Assembly (NCBI RefSeq): GCF_006716315.1 | Contig: NZ_VFOV01000001.1 | Location: forward strand, 2,000,501-2,064,500 | DNA: 64,000 bases | Reading direction: 5' to 3' | DNA from: Nocardioides albertanoniae | GTDB taxonomy: Bacteria; Actinomycetota; Actinomycetes; Propionibacteriales; Nocardioidaceae | Shown here: piece after piece, positions 1 through 8,523 of the stretch | Numbering within the stretch: position 1 is the first letter of the stretch | Layout of the letters: each line of letters opens with the position of its first letter | Notes under the pieces: model-generated | What the model saw: only the letters and a program-made list of their open reading frames with translations | Told to the model about the DNA's origin: nothing | The model's database searches: none | Position numbers and translations under genes: made by a program

Positions 1-1144
1 GGGCGTCGACGTCGTACTGCTCCTTGCGGACCCAGTAGTAGTCGACCAGGTTGATCGCCGACCAGGGGGTCATGAAGTAGAGGAGGAAGAGCAGGAAGTC
101 GGTGAACGAGGCGATGAAGTTGTCGCTGGCCGCGAGCGCGATGGCCAGCGCGACCGCCGAGATCAGGGCGATGTAGACGACGCGGTGGCGCGGCTCGATG
201 CGCGACTGGCGGGTCAGGCTGGTGACGATGGTCGCCACAGCCATGTATCCGCCGTAGGAGCTGAGCGTGTTGCCGGTCAGCTTGCCGCAGATCACGGCGA
301 GCAGCACGACCACGGCGAACACTCCGCCGAGGTCTGCCAGGAAGCCCACCTGGTTGTCGAGGAAGCCCGCGCCGCCCAGGGTCGCCGCGAAGGCGCCGAG
401 GATCATCGCGGCCGTGGCGCCGACGACGCTGCCGAGGGAGGTCCAGCCGATCGTGGCGGACTTGGGGGTCTCTTCGGGCAGGTAGCGCGAGTAGTCGGCG
501 ATGTAGGGGCCGAAGGTGAGCTGCCATGAGGCGGCCAGCGAGATGCCGAGGATGAACGGTGCCGCGGCGAACGTGGTGTTCGAGAGCGCCTCGCGGGTGG
601 CGGGCTCGGTCAGCATCTTGATGAACAACCCGGCGAAGACGACTGCGCTGAGCACGGCCGCGACATGAGAGAAGCGGTGGATGTGTCGATAGCCGAAGAT
701 CGCGAGCGCCGTCGACATCAGGGCGAACACCACCGCACCGGCCTCAGGGGAGGTGTGGAGCAGCCGCGCCATCGCCTGCCCACCGAGGACCAGGCCGGTG
801 GCGTAGAAGCCCAGGAAGATCATCAGCGCCAGGATCAGCGGGAGGATCGCGCCGAAGTATCCGAACTGTGCACGGCTCTGGATCATCTGCGGCACCCCGA
901 GGCGAGGCCCCTGCGCGGAGTGGAGGGCGGTGAAGAAGCCGCCCACGGCGTTGCCGATGACGATCGCGGGGATCGACCACAGCGCGGTGTTGCCCAAGAT
1001 GACGAACAGAGCCCCGGTCACCAAGGCGGTGATGGAGGTGTTGGCGGCGAACCACACGAAGAGCAGGCTGCGGGGGGAGCCGTGGCGCTCCTCGAGCGGG
1101 ATGTGGTCGATGGAGCGTTGTTCGATGGGGGAGTTCGTGGCCAT
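1..1144 (-). CDS. NCS1-family cytosine/purine permease, 3' end outside window
   Basis: Integral membrane transporter of the nucleobase:cation symporter-1 (CodB/purine-cytosine permease) family, moving a nucleobase or related compound across the cytoplasmic membrane. The reverse strand is open from ATG at 1144 to the window edge (381 codons), with repeated hydrophobic helices. Recognisable family stretches are LTFGPYIADYSRYLP near residue 220 and PWSAINLVDYYWVRK near residue 365. The family is usually 420-500 aa, so only the C-terminal end is missing. It is divergent from the GntR regulator at 1345, which probably controls it. The substrate cannot be assigned; cytosine, purine, allantoin or hydantoin types are all possible. 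Confidence 0.88.
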   Translation of the reverse strand, partial: MATNSPIEQRSIDHIPLEERHGSPRSLLFVWFAANTSITALVTGALFVILGNTALWSIPAIVIGNAVGGFFTALHSAQGPRLGVPQMIQSRAQFGYFGAILPLILALMIFLGFYATGLVLGGQAMARLLHTSPEAGAVVFALMSTALAIFGYRHIHRFSHVAAVLSAVVFAGLFIKMLTEPATREALSNTTFAAAPFILGISLAASWQLTFGPYIADYSRYLPEETPKSATIGWTSLGSVVGATAAMILGAFAATLGGAGFLDNQVGFLADLGGVFAVVVLLAVICGKLTGNTLSSYGGYMAVATIVTSLTRQSRIEPRHRVVYIALISAVALAIALAASDNFIASFTDFLLFLLYFMTPWSAINLVDYYWVRKEQYDVDA

Positions 1145-1217
1145 GTCGGGCTCCTTGCGGTGGGCGTTGACACGATCCGATGCGCTCGTGTGGTCTGCGT
1201 CTCACTGGTAGGCTCCG

Positions 1218-1243
1218 TATGCAACCAGTATATCGGTCGCATA
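1218..1243. promoter_or_regulatory. Probable operator of the GntR regulator
   Basis: Imperfect inverted repeat TATGCAACC - 8 nt - GGTCGCATA (8 of 9 positions symmetric), centred on AGTATATC, in the 200-bp divergent region between the permease and the GntR gene. Dimeric GntR/FCD repressors bind such sites in shared promoter regions. No other strong symmetry was seen in this gap. Assignment to this regulator is inference from position. Confidence 0.5.
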
Positions 1244-1344
1244 TCAAGAGTTCTGAAGAAGATTTGGGCGACCCTCTCTGGTGGGGGGATCCGGTGGGAG
1301 CGGGGTGTCGACCTAGGATGCGGCACAACGAAGGAGGCGGGGCG

Positions 1345-2004
1345 ATGGCTGGGATCGGCAAGGCGGCGCAGGCTTACCGGGACATCGAGAGAATGGTGGT
1401 GTTCGGCGAGATCGACCCGGGATCGCTGGTCTCGGAGTCCTTCCTGATGGAGAAGACGGGCCTGGGGCGTACGCCGGTCCGTGAGGCGCTGCAGCGGCTC
1501 TCGCGCAACCGGATGGTCGAGATCCATCCGAACAAGGGCGTGCTCATCCCGTCCACGTCGGTGGAGGCACAGCTGCGGATGCTGGAGCTGCGCCGCGTCC
1601 TCGAGTCGCTCGCCGTGCGTCTGGCGTGCGAGCGGGCGCTGCCCGCGGACCGCAGCGGGATGGAAGCCATGGTGGCCCGGCTCGAGCGAGGGGGTTTCGA
1701 TCTCGAGGGCTACGCGGAGACTGTGCGCGGCACCCATGACCTGATCGTCACCGGGTCGCACAACGCCTACCTCGCCGACGCGATGGCCCCCCTGCAGGGT
1801 CTGTCCCGCCGATTCTGGTTCACCCACGTCTCCGAGGTGGAGGCCGAGATCAAGGCCGGCGCGAGCCTTCATGTGGCCATCTTGAGGGCCATCCTCGCCC
1901 GCGAGCCTGACGCGGCCGAGGCGGCCGCACTGGATCTGAACGACTACCTTGTCGACTTCTCCTACGCGACGCTCGGCCCCCAGGGGAGTCGCCGCTCTCG
2001 GTGA
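1345..2004 (+). CDS. GntR-family transcriptional regulator (FCD/FadR subfamily)
   Basis: DNA-binding regulator of 219 aa. The N-terminal winged helix includes GLGRTPVREALQRLSRNRMVEI (residues about 35-56). The all-helical C-terminal FCD domain carries HDLIVTGSHNAYLADAM and a later histidine in SLHVAILRAIL, the pattern that holds a metal/carboxylate ligand in this subfamily. The ATG at 1345 is chosen because AAGGAGG lies 8 nt upstream at 1331-1337; the frame is open further upstream but has no comparable site. Divergent from the NCS1 permease, so it likely responds to that transporter's substrate or a catabolite. The ligand is unknown. Confidence 0.9.
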   Translation: MAGIGKAAQAYRDIERMVVFGEIDPGSLVSESFLMEKTGLGRTPVREALQRLSRNRMVEIHPNKGVLIPSTSVEAQLRMLELRRVLESLAVRLACERALPADRSGMEAMVARLERGGFDLEGYAETVRGTHDLIVTGSHNAYLADAMAPLQGLSRRFWFTHVSEVEAEIKAGASLHVAILRAILAREPDAAEAAALDLNDYLVDFSYATLGPQGSRRSR

Positions 2005-2016
2005 TCGGCACCCGTC

Positions 2017-2068
2017 GACGTTACAAATATAGCGTTTTGTAGTTACAATTACGCCTGTTTGTAACGTC
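2017..2068. promoter_or_regulatory. Operator/promoter region with perfect 11-bp inverted repeat
   Basis: GACGTTACAAA (2017-2027) and its exact complement TTTGTAACGTC (2058-2068) flank 30 bp. That spacer holds another small dyad, TTGTA-GT-TACAA (2037-2048). GTTACAA or its complement therefore occurs three times in 52 bp. The stretch is AT-rich against its surroundings and ends 16 nt before the patatin start, so it is a good candidate promoter/operator. The regulator is unknown. Confidence 0.6.
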
Positions 2069-2083
2069 AGGTCGAGGGAGGGT

Positions 2084-3022
2084 GTGACGGTGGTGAACCC
2101 GTTCGAGGTTCTGCGTGCCCGTCTTGGAGGTGACCCGGTCGCCGACGCGCGTCTCGCGCTGGTCATCGAGGGCGGTGGCATGCGGGGAGTGATCTCGTCG
2201 GCGATGGCGGGGGTGCTCGAGTCGTTCGGGGCCCACCAGCACATCGATCTCTTCGTGGGCACCTCCGCGGGAGCGACCAACGCCGTCGCCGCGGCCGGCG
2301 GGAAGGTCGACGCCATGAGCCGGGCCTACGTCGAGGAGTTCTCCGACCGCAAGTACGCCGACTCGCGCCGCCTGCTGCGCGGGCGGCCGGCCGTCGACGC
2401 CCGTCTCATCACATCGACGTCGGAGAGCATGCTGTCGCTCTACGACGGTCTTCGCGCCGATGCCACGGTGGGAGTGGTGGCCACCGACGTCGAGACCGGC
2501 GAGGCAGAGGTCTTCAGCGACTTCGGCTCCCGCGACGACCTCGTCTCGGCACTGACCGCCTCCGGCTCGCTTCCCATCGTCGGCGGTCCGGTCGTCGCCT
2601 ACGCAGGTCGCAGGTGGACCGACGGGGGAGTGGTCGACTCCGTGCCGGTCGCTGCCGCCGCGACCCTGGGCGCCACCCACGCCATCGTGCTGGCCACGCG
2701 CCCCGCCGGTTCGGCCCCGGCGTACGGCTCGATGGACCGGATGGTCGAGACCTACCTGCGTCGCTACTGCGGCAACCTCGCCGATGCGTATCGCCGCCGG
2801 CCCGAGCGCTATCTCGCCCAGCGGCAGGCGATGGAGGCCGGATCCTTCGCCGGAGTGCGCACCTCGGTGCTGGCGCCGTCGGCGACCGACACCGTGCCCG
2901 GCCGCACCAACCGCGACCGGCGGCTGCTGGCGTCGGCCCGGTCCGATGCGCGCGCGACGGCCGAGGCGCTGCTGCGTACGGCCGGGTTCGCGCCGTTCAT
3001 CGACGAGACGGCGGTGGCCTGA
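2084..3022 (+). CDS. Patatin-like phospholipase
   Basis: Predicted serine acyl hydrolase of 312 aa acting on phospholipid or acylglycerol esters. The patatin signature is complete: the oxyanion glycine loop EGGGMRGV near residues 27-34, nucleophile elbow GTSAG near 61-65, and catalytic Asp in DGGVVDSVP near 180-188, giving a Ser-Asp dyad. No signal peptide is evident, so it is probably cytoplasmic or membrane-associated. It starts with GTG after a GAGGGAGGG ribosome site. Its stop overlaps the start of the acyltransferase by one base (TGATG), so the two are translationally coupled and may form a deacylation/reacylation pair in lipid remodelling. Confidence 0.88.
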   Translation: MTVVNPFEVLRARLGGDPVADARLALVIEGGGMRGVISSAMAGVLESFGAHQHIDLFVGTSAGATNAVAAAGGKVDAMSRAYVEEFSDRKYADSRRLLRGRPAVDARLITSTSESMLSLYDGLRADATVGVVATDVETGEAEVFSDFGSRDDLVSALTASGSLPIVGGPVVAYAGRRWTDGGVVDSVPVAAAATLGATHAIVLATRPAGSAPAYGSMDRMVETYLRRYCGNLADAYRRRPERYLAQRQAMEAGSFAGVRTSVLAPSATDTVPGRTNRDRRLLASARSDARATAEALLRTAGFAPFIDETAVA

Positions 3023-3738
3023 TGAAGCGTCACCCGATCCAGGACCAGCCTGTGTTCTACTCGGCCCTGAAGTATGTGCTGCTGCAACCCTGGCTGAAGC
3101 TCACGCTCCGGCCGAAGGTCCATGGCGTCGAGAACGTGCCCGCCGAAGGCGGCGTGCTGCTCGCCGGCAACCACCTGTCCTACCTCGACTGGCTGATGGT
3201 GCCGATGTCGTTGCCGCGGATGGTGCGCTACGTCGCGAAGGCGGAGTACTTCGAGGGCACCGGCCTGCGCGGCGCGTGGAACCGGTTCTTCTTCACCAAC
3301 ACCGGCAACGTCCCGATCGACCGCTCGGGCGCCACCGCCGCCGAGGGTGCGATGCTCGCGGCCAAGACCATCCTCAACGGCGGCCACATCTTCGGCATCT
3401 ACCCCGAGGGCACCCGCTCGCACGACGGCCGCCTCTACCGCGGCAAGACCGGCGTCGCCCGCCTCGCGCTGGAGACCCGGATGCCGCTGATCCCGGTCGC
3501 GGTCATCGGCACCGACGTGCTCGCCCCTCCCGGCAAGACCTTCGGCCGCTGGACCCGCCCCACCGTCATCTTCGGCCGCCCGATCGACCTGGCTCCGTAC
3601 GCCGGGCGCGAGCGCGACCGCGCCGCCCAGCGTGAGCTCACCGACCGGGTGATGGCCGAGATCCAGAAGCTCTCCCGCCAGGAGTACGTCTCGGACACCT
3701 ACGCCGCCGACGCCAGGCGGGCGAGCTCTCGCGGCTAG
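3022..3738 (+). CDS. 1-acyl-sn-glycerol-3-phosphate acyltransferase (PlsC family)
   Basis: Transfers an acyl group to lysophosphatidate or a similar acceptor at the membrane (238 aa). Block I NHLSYLD (HX4D) lies near residue 50; the block III motif EGTRS lies near residue 132; VPID and the C-terminal IPVAVIGT stretch are also typical. The ATG at 3022 overlaps the patatin stop; the frame is open further upstream but those codons lie inside the patatin gene. Coupling to a phospholipase suggests acyl-chain exchange rather than only de novo phosphatidate synthesis. Acceptor specificity cannot be read from the sequence. Confidence 0.9.
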   Translation: MKRHPIQDQPVFYSALKYVLLQPWLKLTLRPKVHGVENVPAEGGVLLAGNHLSYLDWLMVPMSLPRMVRYVAKAEYFEGTGLRGAWNRFFFTNTGNVPIDRSGATAAEGAMLAAKTILNGGHIFGIYPEGTRSHDGRLYRGKTGVARLALETRMPLIPVAVIGTDVLAPPGKTFGRWTRPTVIFGRPIDLAPYAGRERDRAAQRELTDRVMAEIQKLSRQEYVSDTYAADARRASSRG

Positions 3739-3871
3739 TGGCACGCGGCGCTGAGGTGTCCGGTTCCTGTCGCGAGCGGCCGGGTTGAACCACACTGTTT
3801 GCTGGGACATGACTCCCGATGGCTTCACCCCTCGCTTCGACAGCGCCTCGACACTTCCCTAGGAGAACGGC

Positions 3872-4807
3872 ATGGCCCTGACCGAGCTCGACTTCCCCTC
3901 CCGCAACGGCCGCGACCACATCAAGGCGTGGATCTACGCACCGGCCACGACCCCGCGCGGGATCATCCACCTCGTGCACGGCCTCGGGGAGCACTCGCGC
4001 CGCTACCTGCGGCTCATCGCCAGGATGCTCGACGCCGGCTTCGTCGTCTGCGCCGACGACCACGTCGGCCACGGCGCGACCGCGATGGCCTCCGGGTTCT
4101 GGGCGGACAGCGGAGAGAACGGACTGACCGCGGTCGTCGAGGACGAAGCCACCCTGCGCGAGCGCACGCTCGAGGCCTACCCCGGGCTGCCCTACTTCCT
4201 CTACGGCCACAGCTGGGGATCGATGATCGCCCGGGCGTACGCCGGCCGCCACCCCCATCACATCGACGGGCTGGTGCTCGGGGGCATCGCCGCCCAGTGG
4301 CGTGGCCCCGACGCGCTGAGCGTGAGCGACATCGAGGCGGCGATCGGTGACACCGACGGCGCCGGCGTCGCCGACGAGTTCATGTCCACCCTCTTCGACG
4401 GAGTGGTCGAGCGGTACGACGACGTGCGCAGCGCCACCGACTGGGTCGCGGCCGACCGTGGTGTCGTCGCCGATCACGCGGTGGACCCGCTCAACCGCTT
4501 CGGGGTGCCGATGACGCTCCGGTTCCTGCGCGACTTCGTCGCCGTGTACGACGAGGCCAACGCCGATGACTGGGCGAGCAAGATGCCCGACGACCTCCCG
4601 GTGCTCATCCTCGCCGGCGACCAGGACCCGGTCGCCAACTACGGCGAGGGTGCCTACCACGTCGCCAACCAGCTGTGGAGCAGCGGCAACCGCGCCGTAC
4701 GCACCAGGGTCTACACCGGATACCGCCACGAGGTGCACAACGAGCCGCCCATCCGCGACGAGGTCGCCGCCGAGATCATCGGCTTCGTCGAGGGTCACAT
4801 CGACTGA
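3872..4807 (+). CDS. Alpha/beta hydrolase, monoacylglycerol lipase-like
   Basis: 311-aa hydrolase of the serine aminopeptidase/monoacylglycerol lipase group. The oxyanion region HGLGEHS is near residues 36-42, nucleophile elbow GHSWGS near 112-117, the acid in LAGDQDPV near 248-255, and the histidine in YRHEVHNE near 285. An AGGAGAAC ribosome site precedes the ATG. No signal peptide. It follows the patatin/PlsC pair in the same direction after 133 bp and converges on the AraC gene with a 13-bp 3' overlap. Likely substrates are monoacylglycerol or lysophospholipid, but other esters are possible. Confidence 0.85.
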   Translation: MALTELDFPSRNGRDHIKAWIYAPATTPRGIIHLVHGLGEHSRRYLRLIARMLDAGFVVCADDHVGHGATAMASGFWADSGENGLTAVVEDEATLRERTLEAYPGLPYFLYGHSWGSMIARAYAGRHPHHIDGLVLGGIAAQWRGPDALSVSDIEAAIGDTDGAGVADEFMSTLFDGVVERYDDVRSATDWVAADRGVVADHAVDPLNRFGVPMTLRFLRDFVAVYDEANADDWASKMPDDLPVLILAGDQDPVANYGEGAYHVANQLWSSGNRAVRTRVYTGYRHEVHNEPPIRDEVAAEIIGFVEGHID

Positions 4808-5820
4808 GCCGCGGGGCCGGCGCGCTTGCGCCACTCGCGCGGGCCGATACCCTTCCATCGCCGAAAGGCCTGGGAGAAGCTCGACACCTCGACGTAGCCC
4901 AGGAGGCGGGCGACCTCGGCGACCGGCAGGTCCCCGGTCTCCAGCAGCACCTCGGCCAGCTGCTCGCGCACCTCGCCGAGGAGGGCACGGAAGGACGTGC
5001 CCTCGTCGGCGAGGCGCCGCTGGAAGGTGCGAGGGCTCAGGTTCAGGGTCGCCGCGATCTCGTCGGCGTCCGGCGGGTCGGTCAGCCGCGCGAGGACGAG
5101 GTTGCGCACCTGCCCGCTGAGACCGGTGCGGGCGAGCCGTCGCTGGAGGAGGTCGCGACACTGGTCGATGGCCATGGCGACCGCGTGCTCGTTCGCCTGC
5201 GGCATGGGCGCGTCGAGCACGGAGCCGTCATATGCCAGCACCGTCTCCGCCGCGTCGTACTCGACGCTCGTGCCGAGCAGGTCGTCGGCGGCAGTGCGCC
5301 CCTTCGGGAAGGCGAACGCCGCTCGGGTGGGGCGTACGCCCTCCGGGAACGCCTCCCTCTGCATCGTTCGGATGGCGGCCGCCTCGCGCTCCAGGAGGAA
5401 GCGCCGCAGCGGGCGGGGCAGGTCGCTCGCGTCGAGGACGAACAGGAGCTCGCCGTCTCGCTCTTGCGCCGAGATCTCGCAGAAGGCGAAGGTGAGGTCG
5501 ACGTAGCGCAGGGCCGTCTCGACCGCGTTCCTCGGGGTCGGGCTGCTGACGAGCATGAACCCCCAGATCCCGTAGGCGGTGAGGTGGTAGCGACTGCCCG
5601 CCTCAAGGCCCAGGCCGGTGTCCTCCCCGTAGGCATCGACGAGGTTGGCCACGATCGCGAGCTCCTGGCGGGCCGACACCTCGGCCTTCGGGTCCGTCAG
5701 GTCGTCGAGCCGCAGCCGGGTTCCTGCCAGCGCATCGGCCGCCGTGAGGCCGTGCTCCATCCCGAGGCGCGCCAGGAGCAGCGCACTCACCGGAGTCCTC
5801 GGCAGATCCCAGTGCACCAT
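4795..5820 (-). CDS. AraC-family transcriptional regulator
   Basis: 341-aa regulator with a large N-terminal ligand domain of the kind found in OruR/ArgR-like AraC proteins and a C-terminal double helix-turn-helix (about residues 245-335: IAATLNLSPRTFQRRLADEG and VAEVARLLGYVEVSSFSQAF). ATG at 5820 is preferred because GAGAGG lies 6 nt upstream; an in-frame TTG at 5841 is the alternative. The gene is divergent from the monooxygenase at 5953 and probably activates that operon or the adjacent lipase. Its 3' end overlaps the lipase 3' end by 13 bp. Confidence 0.88.
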   Translation of the reverse strand: MVHWDLPRTPVSALLLARLGMEHGLTAADALAGTRLRLDDLTDPKAEVSARQELAIVANLVDAYGEDTGLGLEAGSRYHLTAYGIWGFMLVSSPTPRNAVETALRYVDLTFAFCEISAQERDGELLFVLDASDLPRPLRRFLLEREAAAIRTMQREAFPEGVRPTRAAFAFPKGRTAADDLLGTSVEYDAAETVLAYDGSVLDAPMPQANEHAVAMAIDQCRDLLQRRLARTGLSGQVRNLVLARLTDPPDADEIAATLNLSPRTFQRRLADEGTSFRALLGEVREQLAEVLLETGDLPVAEVARLLGYVEVSSFSQAFRRWKGIGPREWRKRAGPAAQSM

Positions 5821-5847
5821 CAGCGGCCTCTCGTCAGACAACCCGAC

Positions 5848-5932
5848 CTTGGCGAAATCTAGTAACTCTTCGGCGTGAAGTCACCTCTTGGCGAGGCCGC
5901 GTACACGCGATGCTGATGGTCATCAGCATCGC
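5848..5932. promoter_or_regulatory. Divergent control region: direct repeats and 12-bp inverted repeat
   Basis: Between the AraC gene and the monooxygenase. CTTGGCGA occurs twice in direct orientation at 5848-5855 and 5887-5894, the arrangement expected of AraC-type half-sites. A perfect inverted repeat, GCGATGCTGATG - GT - CATCAGCATCGC, covers 5907-5932, ending 8-10 nt before the purine-rich ribosome site of the monooxygenase. The dyad may be an operator or a leader hairpin. Confidence 0.55.
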
Positions 5933-5952
5933 TCGGACAGGAAGAGGGGGCC

Positions 5953-7452
5953 ATGGCGAGCAGCGTCGACAACGGCACGTCCGTCACGATCATCGGATCC
6001 GGTTTCGGTGGCATCGGCATGGCCGTACGGCTCAAGGAGCGTGGTTTCGAGGACATCACCATCTTCGAGAAGGCCGGCGACGTCGGCGGCGTGTGGCGGG
6101 ACAACTCCTACCCGGGTGCGGCTTGCGACGTGCCGTCGCACCTGTACTCGTTCTCGTTCGCTCCCAAGCACGACTGGAGCCGTCGGTTCGCTCCGCAGGC
6201 GGAGATCCTGGGCTACCTCCAGAAGACCGCCGAGCGCTTCGACGTCCTGCGCCACGTCCGGTTGAACACCGAGGTCGAGGGCGCGTCGTTCGACCACGAC
6301 ATGGGGCGGTGGACCGTCCGTCTCGTCGACGGGACGACGCACACCTCCGACGTGCTCATCACCGCGGTCGGCCAGCTGAGCCGCCCGGCCCTCCCGAGAA
6401 TCTCCGGCATCGACTCCTTCGAGGGCGAGATCTTCCACTCCGCCACCTGGAACCACGACTTCGACCTGGCCGGCAAGAAGGTCGCCGTGGTCGGCACCGG
6501 GGCCTCGGCGATCCAGTTCGTCCCGCACGTCCAGAAGCAGGTCTCCTCGCTCACCCTCTTCCAGAGGGGCCCCGCTCATGTGCTGCCCAAGCCCGACTAC
6601 GCGTACGCCGAGTTCGTCTCCGCCGCTCTCGCCAAGGTCCCCGGTCTGCACGCCCTGTCGCGCTGGGTGACGTACTGGCAGCTGGAGCCCCGGGCGGCGG
6701 CGTTCACCCGCTTCCCGAAGCTCATGGAGATCCTGCAGCGCCGGTTCGAGAAGAGTCTGCACGCCCAGGTCGAGGACCCGGTCAAGCGGGCCCTGCTCAC
6801 CCCGACCGACCTGATCGGCTGCAAACGCGTCCTGCTCTCCAACGACTACTACCCGGCCGTGGTCCAGGACAACGTGTCGATCGTCAACGACGGCATCGTG
6901 GAGGTGCGTCCCGAGGGCGTGGTCACCGAGGACGGAACCCTCCACGAGGTCGACGCCATCATCCTCGGCACAGGATTCCAAGCCACCGACTTCCTGGCGC
7001 CGATGCACATCACCGGCCGCGACGGCCTGGATCTGAACGAGGTCTGGCGCGACGGCGCCGAGGCGCACCTGGGCATCTCCGTCGCCGGGTTCCCCAACCT
7101 GTTCCTGCTCTACGGCCCGAACACCAACCTCAGCCACAGCTCGATCGTGTTCATGCTCGAGTCCCAGATCAACTACATCCTCCAGGGGGTGAAGAAGGTG
7201 GCCGGCGCCGCGGTGCGGTCGGTCGAGGTGCGCTCGGGGGTTCAGGACGAGTTCAACGTCGGTATCCAGACACGCATCGGTGCGACCGTCTGGGACCGGG
7301 ACTGCCGCAGCTGGTACAAGACCGCTGCCGGCAAGAACACGACCAACTGGCCGGGGGCGACGTTCACCTACCGGCTCAAGACCCGGCGCCCGGACTGGAG
7401 CGACTTCCGGATCGAGCCGGCCGACGAGCTCGCCCGACCTCAGGGTGTCTGA
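5953..7452 (+). CDS. Flavin-binding monooxygenase, Baeyer-Villiger type
   Basis: 499-aa FAD/NADPH-dependent oxygenase likely inserting oxygen next to a ketone to give an ester or lactone. The FAD Rossmann motif GSGFGGIG is near residues 15-22, the BVMO fingerprint FxGxxxHxxxW is complete as FEGEIFHSATW (156-166), and the NADPH motif GTGASAI follows near 181-187. RDNSYPGAACDVPSHLYSFSF is characteristic of the group. A strong AGGAAGAGGGGG site precedes the ATG. The next gene, an alpha/beta hydrolase 84 bp downstream, could cleave the ester product, a pairing known from alkanone and cyclic ketone catabolism. The substrate is unknown. Confidence 0.9.
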   Translation: MASSVDNGTSVTIIGSGFGGIGMAVRLKERGFEDITIFEKAGDVGGVWRDNSYPGAACDVPSHLYSFSFAPKHDWSRRFAPQAEILGYLQKTAERFDVLRHVRLNTEVEGASFDHDMGRWTVRLVDGTTHTSDVLITAVGQLSRPALPRISGIDSFEGEIFHSATWNHDFDLAGKKVAVVGTGASAIQFVPHVQKQVSSLTLFQRGPAHVLPKPDYAYAEFVSAALAKVPGLHALSRWVTYWQLEPRAAAFTRFPKLMEILQRRFEKSLHAQVEDPVKRALLTPTDLIGCKRVLLSNDYYPAVVQDNVSIVNDGIVEVRPEGVVTEDGTLHEVDAIILGTGFQATDFLAPMHITGRDGLDLNEVWRDGAEAHLGISVAGFPNLFLLYGPNTNLSHSSIVFMLESQINYILQGVKKVAGAAVRSVEVRSGVQDEFNVGIQTRIGATVWDRDCRSWYKTAAGKNTTNWPGATFTYRLKTRRPDWSDFRIEPADELARPQGV

Positions 7453-7536
7453 GGCTGAGCTGTGGCCCGGGTTCTCGCCGGGCTCATCGACCGATTCTTG
7501 AACGGCATTCAACAACACTCTCCGAAAGGGACGATG

Positions 7537-8448
7537 ATGACTGACTACACCCGCGAGGACGTCACGTTCGACTCGCACGGCACGGCGTGCGCTGCGTGGC
7601 TGTACCGCCCGGCGGACGCGCAGAACCCACCGATCGTCGTCATGGCGCACGGGTTCGCCGCGATCCGGGCGCTTCGCCTGGACGCGTACGCCGCCCGGTT
7701 CGCCGAGGCCGGCTACGCGGTGCTCGTGTTCGACTATCGCGGGTGGGGCGACAGCGCGGGGGAGCCTCGCCGTGTCCTCGACATCGGGGCACAGCATCAG
7801 GACTGGAGAGCCGGTGTAGCCCATGCTCGCGGCCTGGAGGGCGTCGACAGCAACCGGGTGGTGCTGTGGGGGTCGTCGTTCGGGGGCGGTCACGCGATGC
7901 ACCTGGCTGCAGACGACCACGACATCGCCGCGGTCATCGCGCAGGTGCCGCACATCAGCGGGCCCGCGTCGGCGTTCTCGCAGGGGCCGGTGCATGTCGC
8001 TCGGCTGATCGCCGCCGGTGTCTGGGACCAGGTCCGGGCCCTGGCCGGCCGCGAGCCGTACCGGGTCGCCGCGGCCGGTTACCCCGGCGACCTCGCGATG
8101 ATGACCGCCCCCGACGCCGCGCCGATGGCGATCCGCCTGGCCGGCGACCGTTACGAGGAGCTGCTCCCGGAGAACGACGTGGCGGCACGGATCGCGCTGC
8201 GTGTGCCCTTCTACTCGCCCGGCAGACGAGCTTCCCGGATCACGGCGCCCACCTTCGTCCAGATCGCCGAGCGCGACATCGTCACTCCCGTCGAGGTCGC
8301 GCGGAAGGCGGCTGAGCGGATCCCCCGTGGCGAGATCCGCACCTATGACTGCCAACACTTCGAGCCCTACCTGGACCCCTACTTCGAGACCGTCGTCGCC
8401 GACCAGCTCGACTTCCTCGCGGCACAGGTCCCGCTCGCTCAGGCCTGA
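7537..8448 (+). CDS. Alpha/beta hydrolase (DLH/S15-like)
   Basis: 303-aa serine hydrolase. HGFAAIR forms the oxyanion loop near residue 35, WGSSFGG is the nucleophile elbow near residue 109, an acidic residue lies in AERDIVTP near 252, and a histidine in CQHFEPY near 276. Two adjacent ATG codons occur (7534, 7537); the second sits 6 nt from GAAAGGG and is preferred. It probably forms an operon with the preceding BVMO-type enzyme and may hydrolyse its ester product (inference). The gene ends before a strong bidirectional terminator shared with glnA. Confidence 0.83.
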   Translation: MTDYTREDVTFDSHGTACAAWLYRPADAQNPPIVVMAHGFAAIRALRLDAYAARFAEAGYAVLVFDYRGWGDSAGEPRRVLDIGAQHQDWRAGVAHARGLEGVDSNRVVLWGSSFGGGHAMHLAADDHDIAAVIAQVPHISGPASAFSQGPVHVARLIAAGVWDQVRALAGREPYRVAAAGYPGDLAMMTAPDAAPMAIRLAGDRYEELLPENDVAARIALRVPFYSPGRRASRITAPTFVQIAERDIVTPVEVARKAAERIPRGEIRTYDCQHFEPYLDPYFETVVADQLDFLAAQVPLAQA

Positions 8449-8466
8449 GCGACAGCGTACGAACAG

Positions 8467-8499
8467 CCGAAGGCCCCCGGGAATCCCGGGGGCCTTCGG
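8467..8499. terminator. Bidirectional hairpin between hydrolase and glnA
   Basis: Perfect 15-bp GC-rich stem (8467-8481 with 8485-8499) closed by a 3-nt AAT loop, placed between convergent genes. There is no long T tract, as is common in actinobacteria. It probably ends transcripts from both sides. Confidence 0.85.
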
Positions 8500-8523
8500 T
8501 GTCAGACACGCAGAGCGGTCGGC

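Noticed and set aside
185..1211. Plus-strand open frames over the first kilobase
   Set aside because: They are antisense to the NCS1 permease, whose helices and motifs are unmistakable.
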